Assembly: GCA_902797965.1 (NCBI GenBank)
Contig: CADBUY010000003.1
Span: forward strand, 38,222 to 102,221
Length of the DNA stretch: 64,000 nt
Direction of reading: 5' to 3'
Source of the DNA: an uncultured bacterium
GTDB lineage: Bacteria > Cyanobacteriota > Vampirovibrionia > Gastranaerophilales > Gastranaerophilaceae
Below are positions 54,081 through 62,487 of this stretch, piece after piece. The notes below the pieces were generated by a model, which saw only the letters and a program-made list of their open reading frames with translations, had not been told where the DNA came from and made no database searches. How positions within the stretch are numbered: position 1 is the first letter of the stretch; each line of letters opens with the position of its first letter. The translations under genes were made by a program, and so were the position numbers.

Positions 54081-54161
54081 ACTAAAACTTTCAGCCTAAC
54101 AAAGTTGAATTGCTATAAAATTATTTAAACTTCTTTCAATTTTGTATATAATTAAATTATT

Positions 54162-54896
54162 ATGCCACACTTTTTTATCGGGGAAAATGAAATAATTAAT
54201 GATAAACTTGTTAAGATAACTGACAAGGAAAATTATCGTCATATTGCCAGAGCTTTGCGTGCAAGAGCAGGCGAAAGCTTGCTGCTTATTGATGATAAAC
54301 AAATTCAGTATGAAACGGTTATTACAAAGATTACAAACGCAGAAATAGAATGTGAAATAAAAAACTCTTATCCCTCAAAAAGAGATTTGGAGTTCGATTT
54401 ATATCTGGCTCAATCGCCATTAAGAAGTGATTCTCAGTTAACTGTTATGGAAAAATCAACAGAACTCGGTGTTCGTGGTGTTTATCCTGTTTTAACAGAT
54501 AATTGTGCTGTAAAAAAAGATGCTGCTCTTTCTAAAGTCGAAAAGTGGCAGAAGGTAATGTTTGAAGCATCAAAACAATGCGAAAGGGCAAAAATTCCAA
54601 CTTGTTTTGGGGTGAATAATCTAAAAAATATTTTAGAATTAGATTTTGACCGTAGAATTGTTTTTGGTGAGCGTTCAACAGAGCAAAGTTTAAAACAGTA
54701 TCTGGGTAAAAATCCAATCAAAAAGGGTGAAAAAATGCTTGTTGTTATAGGTCCTGAGGGAGGTTTTTCACAAAAAGAATTTGAAATGTTTAAAGAAAAA
54801 AAACTGCCGATTATATCGTTAGGTGATTTGATACTAAAAGCGGACACTGCTGTAACTGTTGCTTTAGGAGATATCGTTTATGAATATCAAGGATGA
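54162..54896 (+). CDS. rsmE: 16S rRNA m3U1498 methyltransferase
   Basis: SPOUT-fold methyltransferase for U1498 of 16S rRNA. The 244-residue product has an N-terminal PUA-like domain (HIARALRARAGESLLLID), then MEKSTELGVRGVYPV, KWQKVMFEASKQCERAKIP, and the knot motif VVIGPEGGFSQKEFEMF with ISLGDLILKADTAVTVAL. The ATG is 8 nt after TATAAT with no Shine-Dalgarno, so it is probably leaderless. It overlaps the following gene by 17 nt. Confidence 0.95.
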   Translation: MPHFFIGENEIINDKLVKITDKENYRHIARALRARAGESLLLIDDKQIQYETVITKITNAEIECEIKNSYPSKRDLEFDLYLAQSPLRSDSQLTVMEKSTELGVRGVYPVLTDNCAVKKDAALSKVEKWQKVMFEASKQCERAKIPTCFGVNNLKNILELDFDRRIVFGERSTEQSLKQYLGKNPIKKGEKMLVVIGPEGGFSQKEFEMFKEKKLPIISLGDLILKADTAVTVALGDIVYEYQG

Positions 54897-56310
54897 TTTT
54901 ATACTGAAAGATATAAATGAGGGGTATCTTGTTGGTGGAATGGTCAGGGATTTTTTTCTTGAAAAAAAATCAACAGACAGAGATATTGCAATAAAAGGTG
55001 CTGAGATTTTTGCAAACAATCTGGCAGAAAAATATGACGCGACTTTTATAACTCTTGATAGCGAAAATCAAATTTTTAGAGTTGTATTAAAAGATAAAGA
55101 AAACTATCTTGATATTTCAGAGCTTCGTGGAGAACGAATTGAAGAGGATTTATTACAAAGAGATTTTACGATTAATGCAATTGCGTATGATTTAAAAACA
55201 GAAAAGTTTATTGACGTAACAGGCGGAATTGAGGATATTAAGAACAAAAAATTAAGAGCAATAAACGAAGAAAATTTTGTTGATGACCCTCTCAGAATTC
55301 TTCGTGCGTATAGGTTTATGGCAACACTTGGATTTGAACTTGATGGAAATTTAGAGCAAATGCTTGTTAAGCATAAAGATCTGATAACAAAACCTGCCAA
55401 AGAAAGAATTCAAGATGAAGTAATGAAACTTTTTGGTGGAAGGGGGCAATATACATCAATCACATTGCTGAAAATGCTTGATGATGGAATTTTAGAACTG
55501 ATTTTCCCATGTGTAAAAGAGATTAAAAAAGTTCCGTCAAATTCTCATCATCATTTGGATTTGATACATCACCTTATAGAAACTGTAAGACAAATAGAGA
55601 TACAATACGAAAATTTTAACGGTGAGATTTTAGAGCATCTTAATCAGATTGATTTTGGCGGATATCCCAGAATTAATCATCTGAAACTTGCAGGATTTTT
55701 GCACGATATAGGCAAACCTTCCACTTGGACACTGGAAGATAGTGTGGGTGAATGTGTATGGAGAGTTTCTGATAAAGTGGATTATCCAAAAGATAAGCCA
55801 TATCGTCACAGATTTATTAAACATGACATAGAGGGTGAAAAACTGGTTAAACCGTTATTAAAAGATTTAAAATTTTCCAATAAGCAAATTGAATACATAT
55901 CATCAATGATACGTTATCATATTTATCCATCAAATGTAATAGTTTCGCCAAATCTTGATAACAAAGTGATGATGAGATACATAAGAAAAATGGAAGAAAA
56001 TGTTATTGACAATATTGTCTTAGCAAAAGCTGACAGACTTTCAGCTCAAGGACATGATGTAACAAAAAAAATGACAGAAAATAATCTTAATGGTTTACAG
56101 AAATTGCTTGATTTTTATATAGAGATTAAGCCGACACTAAGACCTTTGCCAAAATTACTTGATGGTAATGAGATTATGGCAATCCTTAATATAAAACAAT
56201 CTCCAAAATTGGGTGATATTATTAATCAATTAAAAGAGGCACAACTTAATGAAGAAGTTAATACAAAAGAAGAAGCAGTTGAGTTTGTAAAAAACATTGT
56301 GTTAGAATAA
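54880..56310 (+). CDS. CCA tRNA nucleotidyltransferase / poly(A) polymerase family with HD domain
   Basis: Adds CCA (or A) to tRNA 3' ends. The 476-residue product has the nucleotidyltransferase motif LVGGMVRDFFLEKKSTDRDIAIKG (GG and DxD), the RRDFTINAI-like RDFTINAIAYDL, DDPLRILRAYRF, and a C-terminal HD domain (LAGFLHDIGKPSTW, HRFIKHDIEGEKL, MIRYHIYPS). Class II enzymes split into CCA-adding, A-adding and poly(A) forms, which cannot be distinguished here; a second gene would be needed if this is only A-adding. Start overlaps rsmE. Confidence 0.9.
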   Translation: MNIKDDFILKDINEGYLVGGMVRDFFLEKKSTDRDIAIKGAEIFANNLAEKYDATFITLDSENQIFRVVLKDKENYLDISELRGERIEEDLLQRDFTINAIAYDLKTEKFIDVTGGIEDIKNKKLRAINEENFVDDPLRILRAYRFMATLGFELDGNLEQMLVKHKDLITKPAKERIQDEVMKLFGGRGQYTSITLLKMLDDGILELIFPCVKEIKKVPSNSHHHLDLIHHLIETVRQIEIQYENFNGEILEHLNQIDFGGYPRINHLKLAGFLHDIGKPSTWTLEDSVGECVWRVSDKVDYPKDKPYRHRFIKHDIEGEKLVKPLLKDLKFSNKQIEYISSMIRYHIYPSNVIVSPNLDNKVMMRYIRKMEENVIDNIVLAKADRLSAQGHDVTKKMTENNLNGLQKLLDFYIEIKPTLRPLPKLLDGNEIMAILNIKQSPKLGDIINQLKEAQLNEEVNTKEEAVEFVKNIVLE

Positions 56311-56329
56311 TTCTAAAAGGAGTGTGTGT

Positions 56330-56818
56330 ATGAACCTGTCCCAAATCAGTTTTTTAGGTCAACCTAAAAACTACGCAGTTATAGATAAATATCTTTCACG
56401 TTCGGCTCAGCCTGAGAAAGAGGATTTTAAGTGGCTTAAAGCGCAAGGTGTAACCGATATTTTTAATTTCAGAACAATGACAGTTTCCGGTATTAGCTAT
56501 GATGAAAAAAAAGAAGTTGAAAGACTCGGTATGAAGTATCATAATATTCCGTCAATAACAAAAAAACCGACAGAAGAAAATGTTGATACTTTCTTAAAAG
56601 AAATTGAAATGGTAAAACAAAATGGAGGCAAAGCTCATATTCATTGTAAAGCAGGAGCAGACAGGACAGGAATGTATGCTTTTATATACAAGATGAAACA
56701 AGGTTTGGGAAGTTTACCTAAAAATCAAGCAGAATGGTTTGAACATGGATATCACTATAAGCGTTATCCTAATTTAATGGAATGGGCAAGGAATTTTGTA
56801 TTAAAGTTTAAGAAATAA
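56330..56818 (+). CDS. Protein tyrosine/dual-specificity phosphatase
   Basis: From the ATG at 56330 (AAAAGGAG ribosome site; a GTG at 56324 is in frame but too close) the product is 162 residues. The catalytic CX5R loop is HIHCKAGADRTGMYAF with C106 and R112. The general-acid loop cannot be assigned with certainty. VIDKYLSRSAQPEKEDFKWLKAQGVTDIFNFR is typical of bacterial PTPs related to plant/fungal Siw14-type enzymes. Substrate may be a phosphoprotein or inositol phosphate. It ends at a terminator shared with rpsP. Confidence 0.88.
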   Translation: MNLSQISFLGQPKNYAVIDKYLSRSAQPEKEDFKWLKAQGVTDIFNFRTMTVSGISYDEKKEVERLGMKYHNIPSITKKPTEENVDTFLKEIEMVKQNGGKAHIHCKAGADRTGMYAFIYKMKQGLGSLPKNQAEWFEHGYHYKRYPNLMEWARNFVLKFKK

Positions 56819-56850
56819 AAAAAGTGGTTGAGCAAACAACCACTTTTTTA
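56817..56850. terminator. Bidirectional terminator between the phosphatase gene and rpsP
   Basis: AAAGTGGTTG / CAACCACTTT 10-bp stem with a 6-nt loop, A run before and T run after. Confidence 0.88.
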
Positions 56851-56865
56851 TAAACGAAATTTAAA

Positions 56866-57273
56866 CTATGCTTCAGGAGCCGCTTCTTCTGCTGGTGCTT
56901 CTGCTTCTGTTGCTTTTGCAGCTTCAGCCTCTGCCTTAGCAGCTTCTTCAGCTTGTTTTTTAGCTTCTTCTTCAGCAGCTTTCTTAGCTTGAGCTTTCTT
57001 AGAAAGTTTTACTGTTTCAGATTTTTTGTAGTTCAAAGATCCATCATCATTACAGTTAGCGATTAAGTATTTAACTGTATCTGTAGGTTGTGCACCTTTA
57101 GAAATCCAAGATAGAGCAGATTCTTTGTTTAACTTCATATCTTTAGTTTTTGGATTGTAGTAACCTAATTCTTCGATTGGTCTGCCTTCTCTTTTTGTAG
57201 TTGAGTTAATAACGATAACTCTGTATGTAGGAGCTTTTTTTGCGCCTAATCTTTTTAATCTGATTTTTAACAT
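56866..57273 (-). CDS. rpsP: 30S ribosomal protein S16 with acidic Ala-rich tail
   Basis: S16 of the small subunit body. Residues 1-85 are standard ([57 protein letters not shown]). Residues 90-135 form a tail of Lys/Ala/Glu ([19 protein letters not shown] then [10 protein letters not shown]), longer than in most S16 proteins and probably helical. It is alone: the usual ffh, rimM, trmD and rplS neighbours are absent. Ribosome site AGAAGGAA precedes the ATG. Confidence 0.96.
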   Translation of the reverse strand: MLKIRLKRLGAKKAPTYRVIVINSTTKREGRPIEELGYYNPKTKDMKLNKESALSWISKGAQPTDTVKYLIANCNDDGSLNYKKSETVKLSKKAQAKKAAEEEAKKQAEEAAKAEAEAAKATEAEAPAEEAAPEA

Positions 57274-57433
57274 GTTAATTTCCTTCTCTTTTTTGCATAA
57301 ATGCTTTGTTTTCGACTTGTGTGGAGCCCAGCCGCGAACTCCTTTTTTGAAACAGGCTAAAAAGAGGATACCTGTTCATGTATAAATAATCACAAACGTA
57401 GTTAAATGTAAAGAGGGTAGGGGTAAATATATT
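57274..57433 (-). promoter_or_regulatory. Promoter-like motif and structured leader of rpsP
   Basis: Leftward: TATATTTACCCC with TACATT (57405-57410) 11 nt after TTTACC, as before mnmE and nifJ. The roughly 125-nt leader has an AACAGG/CCTGTT hairpin and a GGAG...CTCC hairpin before the ribosome site, which could mediate autoregulation. I recognise no known leader motif. Confidence 0.4.
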
Positions 57434-57492
57434 GAGTAAATATTATTCAGAAATGTTGTTTGTTATGTCAACGTAAAATATAATAAATTTGT

Positions 57493-57521
57493 TTGACTTT
57501 TCGCTCTATAATTGATAAAAT
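57493..57521 (+). promoter_or_regulatory. Probable promoter of the uridine phosphorylase gene
   Basis: TTGACT (57493-57498), 17-nt spacer, TAAAAT (57516-57521), followed by a GAGGAG ribosome site before the ATG at 57546. Confidence 0.5.
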
Positions 57522-57545
57522 AGGTTTTTCTAAGAGGAGATTTAT

Positions 57546-58304
57546 ATGAAATATTCATCAGACGGAACGCAGTACCATATTGGACTAAAGGAAGGTGATG
57601 TCGGCGAGTTTGTTATTCTTCCGGGGGATCCGAAAAGATGTGAAAAAATTGCCGCATACTTTGATGAACCGAAACTTATTGCTGATAAACGTGAATTTGT
57701 CACTTATACAGGGTATTTAAACGGAGTAAAAGTCAGTGTTACTTCAACAGGTATTGGCGGACCGTCTGCATCTATTGCTTTAGAAGAACTAGTAAAAGTC
57801 GGTGCAAAAAAGTTTATTCGGGTCGGAACTTGCGGTGGTATGCAAACAGATGTGAAAAGCGGTGATTTAGTTATTGCAACCGGTGCAATCAGAATGGAAG
57901 GAACTTCTAAAGAATATGCACCAATTGAATTCCCTGCTGTTGCTGATTATGATATTGTAACAGCACTAAAAAACTCTGCTGAAAAACTAAATATACCACA
58001 CCATCTTGGTGTTGTTCAGTGCAAAGATGCGTTCTACGGACAGCATAATCCTGAACTAATGCCTGTAAGTTATGAACTTGAGAACAAATGGCAGGCTTGG
58101 TTAAGAATGGGAACTTTAGCATCCGAGATGGAATCAGCTGCTCTATTTATTGCAGGGAGTTTTTTGAAAGTAAAAGTCGGCTCTGTATTTTTAGTCGTTG
58201 CAAATCAGGAAAGAGAAAAACTTGGTTTAGATAATCCTGTAGTGCATGATACGGATTCAGCGATAAAAGTTGCTGTTGTAGCAATTAAGAATATAATATC
58301 ATAG
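57546..58304 (+). CDS. udp: Uridine phosphorylase
   Basis: Phosphorolysis of uridine to uracil and ribose-1-phosphate in pyrimidine salvage. The 252-residue product has [41 protein letters not shown], a [26 protein letters not shown] segment typical of the uridine-specific branch, and [11 protein letters not shown] near the C-terminus. Purine nucleoside phosphorylase of the same superfamily is less likely because of that segment. Strong GAGGAG ribosome site. Confidence 0.9.
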   Translation: MKYSSDGTQYHIGLKEGDVGEFVILPGDPKRCEKIAAYFDEPKLIADKREFVTYTGYLNGVKVSVTSTGIGGPSASIALEELVKVGAKKFIRVGTCGGMQTDVKSGDLVIATGAIRMEGTSKEYAPIEFPAVADYDIVTALKNSAEKLNIPHHLGVVQCKDAFYGQHNPELMPVSYELENKWQAWLRMGTLASEMESAALFIAGSFLKVKVGSVFLVVANQEREKLGLDNPVVHDTDSAIKVAVVAIKNIIS

Positions 58305-58405
58305 TTATTTATTTTTAAATTTTTAATAATTTAAATAGCTTTTTGAAGGTTGCTTTAAAAAGCTATGGCGTATTGCTGCAATGTTAAAAATTTTCAAATT
58401 GTATA

Positions 58406-58434
58406 TTGACAAATAAAATCAAGTCCTTTATAAT
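58406..58434 (+). promoter_or_regulatory. Consensus sigma-70 promoter
   Basis: TTGACA (58406-58411), exactly 17 nt, TATAAT (58429-58434): the ideal consensus. It would start transcription near 58441, giving a leader of about 210 nt ahead of the gene at 58651. Confidence 0.88.
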
Positions 58435-58440
58435 GATATT

Positions 58441-58650
58441 GTATCTATGTACAGAAACAAAGTAACATAAATTTAATATAGATACAGGGAATCGGAAGAA
58501 AATAAAATGTGTAGAAAATCCGTTAATTTGAATAGTTCTTGGTGGCGCAGATCCTGTTAACTGCCCTTTTTGCCATGACTATTCAGTACAACACAGACAA
58601 TTACGGACAGTTATTAAAAAGCCGAAATTGTTTATGTTGGAGAAGAAAAA
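58441..58650 (+). ncRNA. Structured 5' leader or small RNA upstream of the 58651 gene
   Basis: Begins with GTATCTAT (58441-58448) pairing with ATAGATAC (58478-58485). A larger fold follows: CCGTTAATT (58520-58528) with AATTACGG (58599-58606), GAATAGTT (58530-58537) with GACTATTC (58577-58584), GTGGC (58542-58546) with GCCAT (58572-58576), and GCAG (58547-58550) with CTGC (58561-58564). A 17-codon frame with tandem Trp codons (58507-58560) lies within it. No known riboswitch recognised and no clear terminator. It fills most of the gap 58305-58650. Confidence 0.5.
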
Positions 58651-59871
58651 ATGTCAGATAATATTAAAATACTAATCAACTCACTGCCGAAAAATTTAAG
58701 ACCTGTAGCACGCTTTCTTAGACATCAGGAAAGCGCCTCAGGTCTTTCTACTACACGATATATTCAGGATGTTTCCACATGTCTTATTCCAAAAGCCGTT
58801 TTTTCAAGAAGTATTGAGGATTTGACAGAGAATACTTTTTTGGAAACTTCTGAAGAAGCTCTGATATATTTAACTCCGGCTTTGTTGGGAGAACATATTG
58901 CAAGAAAAGGTTTTTCTAAAAATTTACCTCAAAATTTAAAAAAAGATGTTGCAGAAACAGGGGTTAATTTACTTAAAAAGGCTGAAAAAGATGTTTTAAC
59001 AAAAGAAAACAATAAAAAAGTTTTACCGGTAAAAGCTGCTATTGCTCTTGCTGCAACGGCAATTCCGCTGACAGAATTTTCTCTTAATTATATTAAAAAT
59101 TTGATGACTTTAAAGCTATTTAATAAAAGCGATTTTAAAAATATTGCGTCACTTGAGCATAACAAAGAGGACAGAGCTCATCAGGAAAAAGTTGAAAAAA
59201 GTGCAAAAAAACATATTTTAGGTGCAGCATCTCTTTATGCAGGATTTTTAGGACTTGCAGGACTACTTGCAACAAAAGGCAAAAACTCTAAAATGCTTCA
59301 AAAGATTTCAGAATTTATTGTTGCTCCCGGAAACAAGTTATTTTCAAAAAATGAAAAAGCAAAAAACTTTGTAAATAAGTATTTTAATATGGATTTTAAT
59401 AAGAGTAAGAATGGCAAGTTGGTTTTAAGTAAAGGGCAATTAACAACTTGTGTTCTTGTCGGCGGATGCGGATATTTTGGAGCTTCAGCCGACAGAGGAA
59501 AAGAAAATCTTAAAGAAACAGCAACTCGTTTCCCTCTAGTAGCGTTGTATGTTATTACAGGCAGCGAACTTGTTGAAAAGGGTTTTAGAAACTTTTTGCA
59601 TAAAAGAGGTAAATGCAAAGATGTTCTTAATGATAAAAAAGAGGTAACTCCATTTGAACAGTTAGATAAATTGGCTGCAAGACTTGCAAAGGAAAAAGGA
59701 ACTACTGTAGAACAGGAATTTAAGTCACTAATTAAACAAAAGGGACTGATTTTTGGACTACCGTATTTATTTGCACTAGGTGTAATGGGGTTTTTCGTAT
59801 CAGGGATGACAGTAAGAGCAACAAAAAAGAGATATGAAAAAGAACAGACAATGATGCGTAAAGCAGCATAA
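58651..59871 (+). CDS. Membrane protein of unknown function
   Basis: The 406-residue product has no recognised domain. Hydrophobic segments lie around 126-148 (VKAAIALAATAIPLTEFSL), 190-210 (ILGAASLYAGFLGLAGLLA), 270-285, 293-310 and 373-392 (IFGLPYLFALGVMGFFVSGM), separated by Lys-rich stretches; many charged residues suggest it is amphipathic or peripheral in places. N-terminal LINSLPKNLRPVARFLRHQESASGLSTTRYIQDVSTC is distinctive. A GGAGAAG ribosome site precedes the ATG. It follows a perfect sigma-70 promoter and a structured leader, so it is likely well expressed and regulated after transcription starts. Confidence 0.75.
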   Translation: MSDNIKILINSLPKNLRPVARFLRHQESASGLSTTRYIQDVSTCLIPKAVFSRSIEDLTENTFLETSEEALIYLTPALLGEHIARKGFSKNLPQNLKKDVAETGVNLLKKAEKDVLTKENNKKVLPVKAAIALAATAIPLTEFSLNYIKNLMTLKLFNKSDFKNIASLEHNKEDRAHQEKVEKSAKKHILGAASLYAGFLGLAGLLATKGKNSKMLQKISEFIVAPGNKLFSKNEKAKNFVNKYFNMDFNKSKNGKLVLSKGQLTTCVLVGGCGYFGASADRGKENLKETATRFPLVALYVITGSELVEKGFRNFLHKRGKCKDVLNDKKEVTPFEQLDKLAARLAKEKGTTVEQEFKSLIKQKGLIFGLPYLFALGVMGFFVSGMTVRATKKRYEKEQTMMRKAA

Positions 59872-59874
59872 AAC

Positions 59875-60420
59875 TTATTTTAAAGCAATTTCTTCTATTT
59901 TTTTAACGGCATTTTCAACGGTGTCGTTTATAACTGTATAATCATAGTTTTTAGAATTTTCAATCTCAAGTTTTATAGATGCAAGTCTTTTTTGTATAGC
60001 TTCTTCTGTTTCGGTATGTCTGCCTCTCAGGCGTGCTTCCAGTTCTTCAAAAGAAGGCGGAGCTATGAATATTAAAGTTGCTTCCGGCATGAGTTTTTTT
60101 ACATTAAGTGCACCCTTTGTATCAATCTCTAATATTAAATTTTCGCCATTATTAAGGCATTGTTCTACAAAAGATTTTTTTGTTCCGTAAAAATTCCCTG
60201 AAAATTCTGCCCATTCAAGAAATTCATTATTATTAATGCAGATGTTAAATTCATCTTTTGATAAGAAGAAATAATTAACTCCGTTTTCTTCACCATCTCT
60301 TTTCTTGCGAGTAGTACAGGAAATAGAAAGTTTAAAATCAGGATGTTTTTTTAGAAATTCGTTTATTACTGTTCCTTTGCCAACACCTGATGAACCTGAA
60401 ATTACAAATAATTTACCCAT
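59875..60420 (-). CDS. gmk: Guanylate kinase
   Basis: Phosphorylates GMP to GDP. From the ATG at 60420 the product is 181 residues: GKLFVISGSSGVGKGTVINEFL (P-loop), SISCTTRKKRDGEENGVNYFFLSKDEF, EWAEFSGNFYGTKKSFV and the lid RGRHTETEEAIQKRL. The ATG overlaps the stop of the upstream decarboxylase-like gene (AATGGGTAA), so translation is likely coupled. In-frame upstream codons to 60453 lie inside that gene and are not needed. Confidence 0.95.
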   Translation of the reverse strand: MGKLFVISGSSGVGKGTVINEFLKKHPDFKLSISCTTRKKRDGEENGVNYFFLSKDEFNICINNNEFLEWAEFSGNFYGTKKSFVEQCLNNGENLILEIDTKGALNVKKLMPEATLIFIAPPSFEELEARLRGRHTETEEAIQKRLASIKLEIENSKNYDYTVINDTVENAVKKIEEIALK

Positions 60421-62170
60421 TGCTGCTGACCTCATTATTATCTTCATTATCAATTAAGCTTTTATGTACTATTGTTTCATATTCAAAACCGCTGCCTGGA
60501 GTTGCTAAAATGATTTTTTCAATTTCTTCGTCACTCATTTGCCAAGTTTCTTGTTGTGGCTCAGATTCAGATTCTGAATTATCTTTTACAGAATATATGA
60601 TATCCTGAGTTAAATGAGGGGTGTCAAGAACATCAGTGCAAACTTCTATATAGCACATTTTATTCATTATTTGGGTAACTTTTAATGCTTTGTCAAAATC
60701 TTCTGAAGTAACTGCTTTAGTTGACCAAACATCTCCGTCAAAAACTCTTGCAAACTTAGAATAATTCATTTGAACAATATCATTTATGTTTTCTTTTGTA
60801 TCTCGGCAATATAGTCTTTCTACAGCATAGCCGTTATTGTTTATAACAATAACAATCGGTTTTAATCCGTATCTGAGCATTGAACCGATTTCCATAGCTG
60901 TTGCTTGTTGAGCGCCATCGCCGGTTATTAAAATTACTCTTGATTGCGGTTTTGCAACGCAGGCTCCAAATGCGGCAGGGGTTGCCCAGCCGATAGAACC
61001 CCACTGCGTTTGGAATTGCAGATTTACATTCGGAGGAAGTTTCATTTGTGCAACACCATGCATAGAGCTTCCGATTTCGGTTATTACAATATCATTTTCT
61101 TTTATATAACTTTGTATTCTTGAAAATATATAGTCTGAAGTTAGTGGTGTTAATTCTGAACTTTTTAATTTGTAACCTGTATTAGGTCTATCAATGTCAA
61201 TTTTTGCAGGAACTAGGAGTTCTGTAACGGCTTCAAGCAACTCAGACATTTTTACGTTGTCATAAAGTTTGTTATCAACGTATGCGTATGTTCCATATAT
61301 ACCAATTTCATTATTAATTTTTTTTGCTTTTTTGTAATCGAAAAGATTTTGGTTGTTATATAGAGTCCCTACTGCAATTACGCAGTCAGAGTTTTCTATA
61401 TACTTTTGTGCAATCGGATTGCGGTAATTGCCGAAATATCCGCCTATATACTTTTCATAATCCATATCAATGATGTTTATGCCTTCTAAAAAGTTTGAAA
61501 CAGGGATTTCTGATTGTTTGACAAATTCTTTATATTCGATTTCAGCATCAAATCTTTTTATAAGAACATCCCCTATTATTACAGGTCTTTTAGCTTTTGA
61601 TATTTTTTCCGCAATTTTCTGTGCTGCATAATTCAGATTTTCTTTGTTACTTGTCCAATTGTAGTCAACATATTTATCATTAATTTTGACTTTTACTACG
61701 TCGCTTGGAATTGCAATATAAACAGGTTTTCTTTCTTTTACCATAATGCTGAGGACTCGGTCAATTTCCTGTTTTGCATTATCTTTTTTTATAAAAGCAG
61801 AAGCAGCTGTAATATGTGAAAAAGTGTTCATATATGCTTCGTTGTCAAAATGGTATTTTTCCAGTTGATTTGTTGACGGTAGTCCAACAATGTTGACAAC
61901 AGGAACACATTCGGAATACCCTTCTGCAATTGTCTCTATAGCAGTAAGTTCACCTCTGTATGGGGTTATCAAAGCTCCAAAACCTTTAATTCTAGCATAT
62001 CCGTTTGCTGCATATCCTGCATTAAGCCCATTCGTACAGCCAAACCACTTTGTGTTGGGGTTATTTTTTATTGCATATAAGATGTTAAAATTGTAATCTC
62101 CCGGCAACCCAAAAAAATCATTGACTCCCAATTCTTCCATTTTTTTTATGATGTATTCGGCTATATTCAT
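60413..62170 (-). CDS. TPP-dependent enzyme, pyruvate/indolepyruvate decarboxylase-like, divergent
   Basis: The 585-residue product has the three-domain TPP-enzyme layout: N-terminal FFGLPGDYNFNILYAI and GLNAGYAANGYARI, a middle domain, and the C-terminal TPP motif TGDGAQQATAMEIGSM...VINNNGYAVER. It aligns best with pyruvate or 2-keto acid decarboxylases. However the TPP-activating Glu of the NELNAGYAADGYAR motif is Gly48 (TNGLNAG), and the His-His pair after the PST motif appears as Y106-H107. A different reaction, or loss of activity, is possible. Followed by gmk with an 8-nt overlap. Confidence 0.8.
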   Translation of the reverse strand: MNIAEYIIKKMEELGVNDFFGLPGDYNFNILYAIKNNPNTKWFGCTNGLNAGYAANGYARIKGFGALITPYRGELTAIETIAEGYSECVPVVNIVGLPSTNQLEKYHFDNEAYMNTFSHITAASAFIKKDNAKQEIDRVLSIMVKERKPVYIAIPSDVVKVKINDKYVDYNWTSNKENLNYAAQKIAEKISKAKRPVIIGDVLIKRFDAEIEYKEFVKQSEIPVSNFLEGINIIDMDYEKYIGGYFGNYRNPIAQKYIENSDCVIAVGTLYNNQNLFDYKKAKKINNEIGIYGTYAYVDNKLYDNVKMSELLEAVTELLVPAKIDIDRPNTGYKLKSSELTPLTSDYIFSRIQSYIKENDIVITEIGSSMHGVAQMKLPPNVNLQFQTQWGSIGWATPAAFGACVAKPQSRVILITGDGAQQATAMEIGSMLRYGLKPIVIVINNNGYAVERLYCRDTKENINDIVQMNYSKFARVFDGDVWSTKAVTSEDFDKALKVTQIMNKMCYIEVCTDVLDTPHLTQDIIYSVKDNSESESEPQQETWQMSDEEIEKIILATPGSGFEYETIVHKSLIDNEDNNEVSSNG

Positions 62171-62487
62171 AAATTACCTCTAAATGTTTAGTTAATAATA
62201 TCATATCTAAGACGAAAAATACAATAATTTAATGCGTGTATATTTAAATAAATATTAATGCAAAATATAATGTGAATAACCACATTTAACTAATCCTAAA
62301 GTATTAGTTCGTAATAATTTGTTACAATTCTAAAATGATTGATGTTATTGCATTGTAGGCTTTAGCTTTGTGTTTTTTAGCCTTTATTTTGTTAGAAAGA
62401 TTGATTATATGATATGTTATTGGTAGAATTAAAAACGGACTTTATAGTCCTTTAGTAGTACTTAGAAAAAATAAGAAGGTTAAAATT
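62171..62487. other. Intergenic region before the glucan phosphorylase gene
   Basis: 317 nt, AT-rich, between divergent genes. Two small hairpins are visible, ACTAAT/ATTAGT (about 62289-62307) and GGAC/GTCC (about 62434-62450). I see no gene, RNA or confident promoter in it. Confidence 0.5.

Noticed and set aside
58441..58650. Identification as 6S RNA or SRP RNA
   Set aside because: The fold is suggestive, but the conserved apical motifs of SRP RNA are absent and 6S has no sequence motif I can match by eye; left as an unnamed structured leader.
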